A stretch of 64,000 nt of DNA from Symbiodinium natans. Its lineage: Eukaryota; Sar; Dinophyceae; Suessiales; Symbiodiniaceae. The stretch is taken from contig CAJNDS010002335.1 in assembly GCA_905221605.1 (NCBI GenBank), positions 211,887-275,886 on the forward strand, written 5' to 3'. Positions 55,665 to 62,964 of this stretch are shown piece after piece. The notes under the pieces are model-generated. The model was not told the DNA's origin. It ran no database searches and was given only the letters and a program-made list of their open reading frames with translations. How positions within the stretch are numbered: position 1 is the first letter of the stretch; every line of letters starts with the position of its first letter. The position numbers and the translations under genes were made by a program.

Positions 55665-57784
55665 GTGCCCAGACTTGAGATCCTGGCCCCCGAGCCCCTG
55701 CGCCCTTAGGTTTCAGGGGTTAAGCCCAAATCCCTGAACCCTAAACCCTGAGCCCGAAACTCGAATTCTTCAAGTCTTGGCTTCATTCTTGCAGGCAGCC
55801 CTTGTGCTCTTGCTGCCTATGCAACCTGGCGTTCGCCCATGAGCTTTCGGCCCGGGAGGGCTTTCGCGATCGGTTAGGGGGGGGGGGGTTGAGGATCGGT
55901 TTGGGGGCTTAGGGGTTTAGGGGTTTAGGGCCCGGGGGTAGGGTTCAAGAGTGTTGGTTTCCGGCTTGTGATGATGGTCGAGATCAAGCAGTGCCATGGT
56001 GCATTCTTTTTTGCAGCGTTAGCGTAAAATACTCCATTCCCGAATCCCGAAACTCTAAACCGTAAACCCTAAACCATGTGATGTTGTATTCTGTTGAACG
56101 CTTCCGACTTAAATATGGGGTTTGTTGTTTAGTATAGTATTATGGTTTACCGTAGTATCAAAGCCTAGCATAGTTCAGAGGACATGTACGGTATACTATA
56201 CAAATATAATATAGAGTTGCAAGCGTATTAACTGTTCTTGTGTGTAGTAAACATTTATAGTACAATCTATACTCGAGTAGAACACTACGAATATTTAGTA
56301 GAGGATACTTTAGCATAGTCGAACTCTGCGAAGCGGCTTCTTTAGGGGCGTGCGGTGACATGCCTGTCGAACGTAGGGTACTCCAAGGAGAAGCGAGCAG
56401 TTTTGCAAGCTTCTTGAAGAGCCACTGTAGCAGGACCCTGAACCCTAAACCCTAAACCTCTAAAGCCTGTGACTGAGGGCCCCCTTGACGTGCACGTAGC
56501 CCGCCCAGGCCAATGGCCCAAGTCTCTCAGCTGGCAATAGCCGGCAGCCATACGGGGCTGCTATTCAAGTTTTCTAGTATCAATTATAGTATTTGCACAG
56601 TATTCTTATCCTATGGTTTGTAGTATTTGTTAATGACAGTGTTATGATCGTATTACTGTACAGATGCGACCTGAAGGGCCACAGGCCAGTTTAGTAATGA
56701 GTCCTTTCAGCCTGGTGTCTAGGTCGCAGGGTCCAGGCTTCTTTCGGCAGACGAGTGCCATTGTAGTACTAGAAATGGCAGAGTTGCAGGGCACTATTGT
56801 ACAGTCCCGTATCTTATAGCACTCAAAAACACACTGTAGTATCTTGTATGTGGCAGCTGACAGCAAACTACGCACTACCACAGCATGCAAGAGTCTATCT
56901 ACTCTAGCTTGTAGATGATAGGGCCAGGGCATTCAGCTGCGTAGGGTGTTGTATTCGGAGGTTCATGCCGTCGAGGGGGTTGCCGGGTCCCTCACATTTA
57001 GCAGCATCACATTCATTCGGTTGCTGTAGATGTTCCATATTTGACAGGTTCTGGAGCAACTGGTTTCTGTCAGCATCGTCATGATTGATTCCTTCACCCA
57101 CGCAGACGGTTCACACAACTGCGGTCAAGCCATGAGTAACAGGCACTGTCACCCACACCAGCGTGATTCCGGTTGCGGACGTGCTGGCCGCTTGGATAGG
57201 TTCTTGCCATGCTGTTGGTTCAATAGTGAAGTTTACTATCGTCGGGTATACAACCGACTATAGTATAATCGCCAAGATGCTATCGTGTCTGAATTTGTTA
57301 TGAAGGTTGCCACAGAAAAAGGAAGGTGTTGTCGTTGTTGCTTTTTGTTAGACTGCTGCAGTTGTGCGTTCGTGTGCACGTGCCTGTGCACGTGCGTGTA
57401 TGTCGTTTATCTTTTGTTTGTGTCGCGTTGCTGTCCTGTGGCTCGTTGTGTGTTGTGCTGTGCTTGTCGGTTCGACGATTCTTTCTTTCTTACTGGTGGC
57501 GGTGGCGCTGCCAATCCCTAAACCGGGCCTTGAGGTTTTCGCTAAATACGGTTTGGGGCTGAGCAATTGTGGACAGAGTGGTATTGCTTGGGTCTTTGCA
57601 GTGAGGGTTGAAGATGGATGCCTTCTTTTATGCACGAAAGAAGGTCGGACGTGTCCGGAACCGGGTGCTTCCAAGTTAACCCGACCACCTGGCACGCTTC
57701 GAAAGCGGGATGTAGTACTTGGGCTAGGTCCAATGCCCCACCACAAGCAAGCCCTACTCCTCAAAACCCCTGACCTAAACGGGA
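55665..57784. other. Heptamer spacer, then AT-rich and mixed sequence without secure gene
   Basis: TTTAGGG block at 55912-55932, CCCTAAA at 56050-56080 and 56430-56455. AT-rich patches with TACTRTAGTAT words at 56120-56310 and 56560-56830. A + frame 57364-57927 (hydrophobic start, then VRVEDGCLLLCTKEG) runs into the repeat block below; it is not called as a gene. 55912 onward shows the last telomere-like units before the retroelement. Confidence 0.4.
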
Positions 57785-57799
57785 TCCCTCTGTCCGACA

Positions 57800-58240
57800 T
57801 GCAAATTGGGGGTCCGACATGCAAGGTTGGGTTTTCGAGATGCAAACTTTCTTGGGGTCCGACATGCAAAGGTAGGTTTTCGAGATGCAAACTTGCTTTC
57901 GAGATGCAAACTCCCGATTTCCCGTAAAATTAGTAAAATAGTAAAATAGTAAAATCTGGGTCGGACTGGCGCAGGTGGGTTTTCGAGATGCGAACTGCTG
58001 AGCCCGTGGAGGAAATTCTATTAAAAGTAAAAAGAGAGGGAGGAATTTTCTCTGGATTTCGCGCGAAATCAGTAAAGCGGTAAATTCTGGGTCCAACCGG
58101 CACAGGTGGGTTTTCGAGATGCAAACTCCCGACTTCCCGTAAAATAGTAAAATAGTAAAATAGTAAAATCTGGGTCGGACCGGCGCAGGTGGGTTTTCGA
58201 GATGCAAACTCCCGAGTTCGCGTAAATTAGTAAAATAGTT
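57800..58240 (+). repeat. Interspersed repeat block: TTTTCGAGATGCAAACT units with (GTAAAATA)n
   Basis: The word TTTCGAGATGCAAACT (one copy GCGAACT) occurs six to seven times. Longer units join it to (TAGTAAAA)2-3 and CTGGGTCGGACCGGCGCAGG. Three near-complete copies of about 110-140 bp are at 57893-57980, 58060-58130 and 58125-58210. Minus-strand frames translate to repeated CISKTHLC-like peptides. Position next to the retroelement ORFs suggests a terminal or untranslated repeat, but this is inference. Confidence 0.8.
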
Positions 58241-58321
58241 GCTACTGTTTTGTGCTTCGGGCAGGCTAGGTGAACGGTGTTCGTTCTTGCGCTCCACCTC
58301 AGTCAGAACTCAACGCCTAAT

Positions 58322-58361
58322 GTAGCCATGCGTTGCGTGTTGTGGCTCAAGGCCAAAATGG
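58322..58361 (+). promoter_or_regulatory. Split spliced-leader-like sequence
   Basis: GTAGCCAT (58322-58329), 13 unrelated bases, then TGGCTCAAG (58343-58351), directly followed by GCCAAAATGG (58352-58361), which is the reverse complement of CCATTTTGGC. Both parts and the inverted piece belong to the known 22-nt dinoflagellate spliced leader that is trans-spliced to mRNAs. May be a relic from a retroposed mRNA, or coincidence. Confidence 0.35.
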
Positions 58362-58459
58362 AGTTCTGGTTTGTCGACCTCAGTGTGTGAGGTGTGCCCC
58401 GAGTAGCTGGGCGTGTCTTTCATGAGTTTGTGATTGAACTCTTCGTTCTTTTCTGCTGC

Positions 58460-59797
58460 ATGGAATCCTTTATGCGGGACGCCGGCATAGAAAGTCGGGG
58501 AGAGTTCGCCTTCTACTTTGCTAGTCGGCAGGAGGCCGAGGTTGAGGCGGGACCTGCTGTGGCCGAAGCTTGGGAAGCTGCTCACGCAGAGTGCCGGCGC
58601 GGGCTTGCGCCGATGGTGCGAGATTTATACAGGCAGAAGCCCGCTCCGTGTTCCGGAGCTCGCGAGGCTAGCAGCAAGTCGTCTGCAAGTGGCGGCAGCC
58701 AACTGAAGCCTCCCACCCTCATTCGTGTTCCTTGTGCAGGGGTAGTGCGTCCCTTAGCGTCTGCTTTGCCGTGTGCAGAGGCGAATGCTGGGCATCGCGC
58801 GTGCCTCGTGGACATTCTCCAAAAGGCTAGCAGGTTCGCTAGCCAGTTGCTAGGTGAGGAGGCCACCTGCAGGAGGTTGTTGGATGCTATAGTGAATCCC
58901 ATCCTAGTGTCAGCAGAAGAGCCCACACTTCGCAAAGTAGTGCGTACGTGGTCTGAGCTGTGCGAGTGGGCGCAGCGTCAGGGTGCGTGTGTAGCGGAGT
59001 TGTCCGCTGTGCAGATGGCGCAGTTTGTGTTGGACAGTCGGGCGAAGAGCCGTGTGCTGCCTTCGCTGTCCTTCATGCGAAAACACCTGCGTTTTGCGCC
59101 GGAGCTTGATCTAGCTCATTCGTTTCGGACTGCGGGGTCAGCAGGCGTTGGGCACGGTGCAAGACAGGCGCCAGTAGCGCAGCCACCCATGGTGCTTTTG
59201 TTAGAGCAACGACTTGTAGCCGCGCACAAGAACAGGAACCCCGACTGGTTGGCTTTCTTTGCCACTTGGTGCCAAACCACCGGTTGCGTCAGGTTTGTAC
59301 ACCTGCAGCGAAGCCGACTCATCCAGCTAGATCAGCGCACTCTGCTCTTCGAATGCTTGCGCGGCAAGCAGCGCCACTTGCGGGCTGGGTTCCTGTGGAG
59401 TTGCCCCAGGTTCTCGATAACTGGGGTTGACTTCGGTGGCATGTTCCTCGAGGCACTCATGAAGCTTGAGAAGCCTGAGGCAGTCAAGTGTGTGGCGTTC
59501 AGAGTTATCTCGGGCGAGGAGTTAGCGCCCCAGGCTGTGCGCAGCCAGATAGGGCTCGCTATGTCAGAAGTCTTGCCGCCTGCGGAGTCACGCCGGGTCA
59601 GCTCGAAGTGCTGGCGTCAGGTTCCTGTCACTTTGTCCTTGCTAGGAGGCCTGGACGCTACCGAGGTATGTGCCTTAGGTCCTAAGGTAACTGGCTGGAA
59701 AAAGCGCCGCGTAACCAAAGTGCGATGCCATGGCGGTATCATCGCGCGAAAATCAAACAGGCAACCCTCCTCAAGCATCAGGTCAGGTTTGTTTTGA
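58460..59797 (+). CDS. Retroelement tyrosine recombinase-like protein, frame-broken near its C-terminus
   Basis: ATG 58460 (an upstream in-frame GTG at 58394 is not a start). Intronless, 445 codons. Residues 1-60 have FMRDAGIESRGEFAFYFASR. A helical core-binding-like part follows (LRKVVRTWSELCEWAQRQGA), then a catalytic-like part: Q-T-T-G-C-V-R-F-V-H-L-Q-R-S-R-L (box-I Arg), L-R-G-K-Q-R-H-L-R-A-G-F-L-W-S-C-P, and C-W-R-Q-V-P-V-T-L (box-II Arg). This is the divergent tyrosine recombinase found in dinoflagellate DIRS-like retroelements, which integrates the element by strand exchange. At 59679-59686 an 8-base insertion shifts the frame; the family continuation (L-G-N-W...M-P-W-R-Y-H, with the probable catalytic Tyr) is in the next ORF. 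After the shift this frame adds about 38 unrelated residues. Confidence 0.7.
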   Translation: MESFMRDAGIESRGEFAFYFASRQEAEVEAGPAVAEAWEAAHAECRRGLAPMVRDLYRQKPAPCSGAREASSKSSASGGSQLKPPTLIRVPCAGVVRPLASALPCAEANAGHRACLVDILQKASRFASQLLGEEATCRRLLDAIVNPILVSAEEPTLRKVVRTWSELCEWAQRQGACVAELSAVQMAQFVLDSRAKSRVLPSLSFMRKHLRFAPELDLAHSFRTAGSAGVGHGARQAPVAQPPMVLLLEQRLVAAHKNRNPDWLAFFATWCQTTGCVRFVHLQRSRLIQLDQRTLLFECLRGKQRHLRAGFLWSCPRFSITGVDFGGMFLEALMKLEKPEAVKCVAFRVISGEELAPQAVRSQIGLAMSEVLPPAESRRVSSKCWRQVPVTLSLLGGLDATEVCALGPKVTGWKKRRVTKVRCHGGIIARKSNRQPSSSIRSGLF

Positions 59798-61161
59798 AAG
59801 AAATCATTGTCGATCAGTCTTGCTCTTCCTGGGACAGCGCAGACGCCGAAAGCATTCGTGCGTCATTCAAGCGTGCGCGCAAGGTGGTGGCTGCTGAGTT
59901 GGCAGAAGCGCCTGAGTTAGAGTACCAGTGGCGTGGAGCCCACTGCATGACAGGCGAGCAGGCATTCCGCCTCCGCTGCTCGAGCTCCATGTGGATGCGT
60001 GAAAGCTCTGGGGGGCTGTCCACTTCAAAGGCGACGAGCCAGAAGCCTGGCAGGAGACCGCGAATCGCAGCAGCGCCTGCCGATCCCGGTGATGCAGGTA
60101 GGGGTCGTGTTGAGCCTTTGAATAGTCCTCCTTGTCCAGTGCCTGAGGACAGGTTGGCGGGAAAGCCTGTGCCTAAGCGTCGACTTCTCCTTGACAGACG
60201 CCCTTCAGCCCAGCCTGGCCCCTGCCCTCCCCATAGCAGTTCAGGTCAGGTTAGCGTGCCTTGTGCGGAGAGCAGAGCGTGTTGCGGCGACGTAGGCAAG
60301 GAGCAGTGTCCGACTGTCCCTGAGTCCCAGGACGAAATGTTTGAACGGTTAGTCGAGCAGCGGTGGAGTCGTCCAGCCAAGCCTAATGCTCAGCCTGAGC
60401 CGCCAACTGTGGTCGCCAGGTGGGACCCTAACCGTTCCCTGCCAGTGGTGTTGTTAGGTGGCGTTCCTAGCCTGGCAGATGCTTGTGTGCTTCAGAATAA
60501 CTGCGTTAAGCTTGTCGTCTCTTGTTCCCACAAGGCTGAGGAACAGCCAGGTTGCGTGCATCCAGGAGCTCTCCATCTCAACGTTGCATTTGCGCAGTCT
60601 GCCCTCAGACAAGAGGGCTGGAGTGCTGTCCGACAATGCTTGTTCAACACACTGGATGCCGGCGCTTCTGTGTACATTCATTGCTTGAATGGCGCGCAAT
60701 ATGGGGCGTGTATGGCTGCTGTCGTAGTTGCGCATGTTCGAGGCGTGTCTTTTGATGCCGCGCTTGACCACCTGCGGCAGATACGTGCGATCACACCTGA
60801 GACTGTCATTGCTCGCGATAGGTGTGGAGAGCTGTTCAAGTGGCTCCGACGCCAGGCAGATTCATGCGCGGCGCCGCCGCTTTCCATAGCCTTACCGCTT
60901 CAACTAATCGCGAGTCGACGCGAGCGTTCTGCCATTCATGCGTTGGCTGCAAAGTCCAGCAGGGCAGTGCCGCAGCCAGCTTGTCGCTGGCGCCAAGCTC
61001 AAGAGGGGCAGCGTGCCGCTTTCAGGGAAGGTGTTATCTGGATAGATGACCTGCTTGAAGGTGTAGCCTTGGAGCGGCCTTGGTGCAAAGCGTGTGTAGC
61101 CATGTTGCCCGCGGGGGTGCAGTGCTCCCTCAACACAGAGCATGCCGTTGAGTTTCGTTAA
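59725..61161 (+). CDS. Recombinase C-terminal end fused to a dual-specificity-phosphatase-like (pseudophosphatase) domain
   Basis: 478 codons; the frame is open from 59686. Residues 1-30 (MPWRYHRAKIKQATLLKHQV) continue the recombinase and probably hold its Tyr nucleophile (Y5). Residues 60-230 are Pro/Arg-rich linker. Residues about 240-375 resemble a dual-specificity phosphatase: P-V-V-L-L-G-G-V-P-S-L-A-D-A, then a loop, then V-Y-I-H-C-L-N-G-A-Q-Y-G-A, with His319 and Cys320 in place but the invariant Arg of H-C-x5-R-S/T replaced (Tyr-Gly). Loss of that Arg predicts no phosphate binding, thus a pseudophosphatase or a lipid/protein-binding fold. The last 80 residues are basic with a Cys pair (WCKACVAML). 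Coding composition is uniform with its neighbours. A host-captured domain in a retroelement is inferred. Confidence 0.65.
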   Translation: MPWRYHRAKIKQATLLKHQVRFVLKEIIVDQSCSSWDSADAESIRASFKRARKVVAAELAEAPELEYQWRGAHCMTGEQAFRLRCSSSMWMRESSGGLSTSKATSQKPGRRPRIAAAPADPGDAGRGRVEPLNSPPCPVPEDRLAGKPVPKRRLLLDRRPSAQPGPCPPHSSSGQVSVPCAESRACCGDVGKEQCPTVPESQDEMFERLVEQRWSRPAKPNAQPEPPTVVARWDPNRSLPVVLLGGVPSLADACVLQNNCVKLVVSCSHKAEEQPGCVHPGALHLNVAFAQSALRQEGWSAVRQCLFNTLDAGASVYIHCLNGAQYGACMAAVVVAHVRGVSFDAALDHLRQIRAITPETVIARDRCGELFKWLRRQADSCAAPPLSIALPLQLIASRRERSAIHALAAKSSRAVPQPACRWRQAQEGQRAAFREGVIWIDDLLEGVALERPWCKACVAMLPAGVQCSLNTEHAVEFR

Positions 61162-61782
61162 AAAGAGAATGCTGTTACGTCGAGCGTGCGGCTTGTGCGG
61201 CTTCATGTCATGAGTATGCGTGTGCAGCTTGCTTAGGAGTGAGTGAGAGCTGTCGGTAGGTGTGCTGTGATGGACAGGTAGGAGTTGGTAGGATCGTGCA
61301 GTGATCTGAGCTTGTGTCGTGATGCAAGTGTGTGGAGTAGCATCTTCTTGCCACAGATCTGCGAGTAGGAGAGATGTTCTGCCGTGTCCTACACCAGGTG
61401 ATCAGCGACAATGACAACAACATCTAGCTCGGTCTTGTTGCCAGAACGACCTGGGGGTGAGCAGGTCAAGAGCATCTGTGTATGGCTCTGTATACCGGCA
61501 TTTTCGGGTTCGAGTCAGAGCCCACTTTTCCCCTTTCACAAACCTTTCTTGGACATCTGTACGCCGTGTGGTGAGCGTAGAGTGCCTGAGGATGGGCAGG
61601 AGATTGCGTGTGAGTTGCATGCGTAGCGTGAGTTGCACGTGGTAGAGTCGGTAGCACGTGCTGTGCTGTGTGACCGGTGGCAGGTTGAGTGCGTGCGTCT
61701 GTGTAGCCTGCGTTCAGCTCAAGCCGTGCCTATAGCCATTGTCCGCTGCTTTGTCTGCCAGCCTGCCAGCCTCTCTGTGAGC
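61162..61782 (+). other. Leader between recombinase-phosphatase ORF and Gag ORF
   Basis: 620 bases rich in GTG, GTGTG and AGGTAGGAG words, with no long + frame until the Gag-like ORF. Could be the 3' end of one element plus the 5' untranslated leader or promoter of the next, or an internal spacer. No clear terminal repeat was found by eye against 57.8-58.4 kb. Confidence 0.4.
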
Positions 61783-62964
61783 ATGGCCACCCCGCAGCAG
61801 ATCTTTGACGATCTCGCCCAGCGTTTCAAGTTGGAAGCAGCCGTCACAAAGCAGATTGTCGACTCAGGCGTCACGACTTTGTCAGAATTCCGCTTTTACT
61901 GTCAGGATGATAGCGAGCTGCTGGCGTCCTTCTTCACACCGGTAGAGAGCAGCCTCAGCAACGCGCGCTTGCAGCGAGCGCGACTGCGCCAGGCTTGGGC
62001 GGCTGTGTGTCAGGCAGAGAGTGCCCGAGAAGACAAGGGTTCAGCTGCTGCGGTGTCTCTCGACGAAGAGGATCTCTTGCCAGCCTCGCAGCTCAGCAAC
62101 ATCAAAGAGATGTTCTGGCGCCGATACCACCTCATCATGCCACCAGATAACACGCCCTCAGACAGATGGGTGTCGAAGGCGCAGCGTGCGCTCACCAAGC
62201 GGTCCATGGATGTAATTGATGTGTGGGACGTGCGGTCGATCTTCAACCAGCGCACATCTACGGCCAAGCGCCGCCGTGTGGCTGGGAGTATGCTCTTTAT
62301 CGCTGAGCAAGGAGATGAAGACGATGCAACTGCAGGTGAGCAGACCTGGTTCACCTATCTGCAGCAATTGCGCGTCTACCTTTACTCGCTGGCGTTGCCT
62401 GGGGCTGCAGCAGTTGACCCGGCGCCGACTGGAAAGGAAACGCCAGAGAACAGTGTGGAACATGTGCAAGTTCCTTTGGACGTGCTGCTCAAGTACTTGT
62501 ACCGCTGCGAAAAGCTGGCGCTCCAGCTGCCGGAGCGCGCCAGGCTGCAACACATCCAGAGCCTGGACCGAGCTGAGCGAGGCGAGTGGGCGCAGCGCTT
62601 TGCCAATAGCTCAGCCACGCTCGGACAGTGTGTACTGGCTGTCTATCGCGAGCGTGATGCGCACTGGTTGGCTCCTGCGCTCATAGTTCCAGGCAGGGAG
62701 ATGCCGCCGATGCCCCCAACGCCCAGGCGTGTTAGCGCTGAGGCCTCGCTGAATGAGGATTCGCAAGGTGGCCAGCTCGCCAAGCAGTTCCGCGATGGCA
62801 CGCGTCTCTGTGAAGCATACCAGCACGGCCGCTGCCCCAAGCAGGGCGAGTCCAATTGCGCAAACGGGCAGCATCGGTGTGCGATGACTTTCCGCACTGG
62901 GCGAGTGTGTGGGGCAAGAGACCACGTGGGAAAGCACTGCAAGGCCCACAAGCGTGCGCGTTGA
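61783..62964 (+). CDS. Retroelement Gag-like protein with C-terminal Cys/His cluster
   Basis: ATG 61783 (MATPQQIFDDLAQRFKLE) to TGA 62962-62964, 393 codons; the frame is also open 150 bases upstream. An N-terminal helical bundle-like part (VTKQIVDSGVTTLSEFRFYC) is followed by an acidic linker, then YLQQLRVYLYSLA and a helical part. The C-terminus has C-x7-C-x7-C-x4-H (LCEAYQHGRCPKQGESNCANGQH is the region; key residues Cys, Cys, Cys, His) and then R-x-C-G-A-x-x-H-x-G-x-x-C. Such clusters mark nucleic-acid-binding ends of Gag-like proteins in dinoflagellate retroelements. It would package element RNA. The UGA is followed in the same frame by the methyltransferase-like ORF, so readthrough or a point mutation is possible. 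Confidence 0.7.
   Translation: MATPQQIFDDLAQRFKLEAAVTKQIVDSGVTTLSEFRFYCQDDSELLASFFTPVESSLSNARLQRARLRQAWAAVCQAESAREDKGSAAAVSLDEEDLLPASQLSNIKEMFWRRYHLIMPPDNTPSDRWVSKAQRALTKRSMDVIDVWDVRSIFNQRTSTAKRRRVAGSMLFIAEQGDEDDATAGEQTWFTYLQQLRVYLYSLALPGAAAVDPAPTGKETPENSVEHVQVPLDVLLKYLYRCEKLALQLPERARLQHIQSLDRAERGEWAQRFANSSATLGQCVLAVYRERDAHWLAPALIVPGREMPPMPPTPRRVSAEASLNEDSQGGQLAKQFRDGTRLCEAYQHGRCPKQGESNCANGQHRCAMTFRTGRVCGARDHVGKHCKAHKRAR

Noticed and set aside
57761-58297. 178-codon minus-strand ORF with repeated CISKTHLC-like peptides
   Set aside because: Follows the nucleotide repeat block; frame length changes with repeat units, no domain, opposite strand to all other genes.
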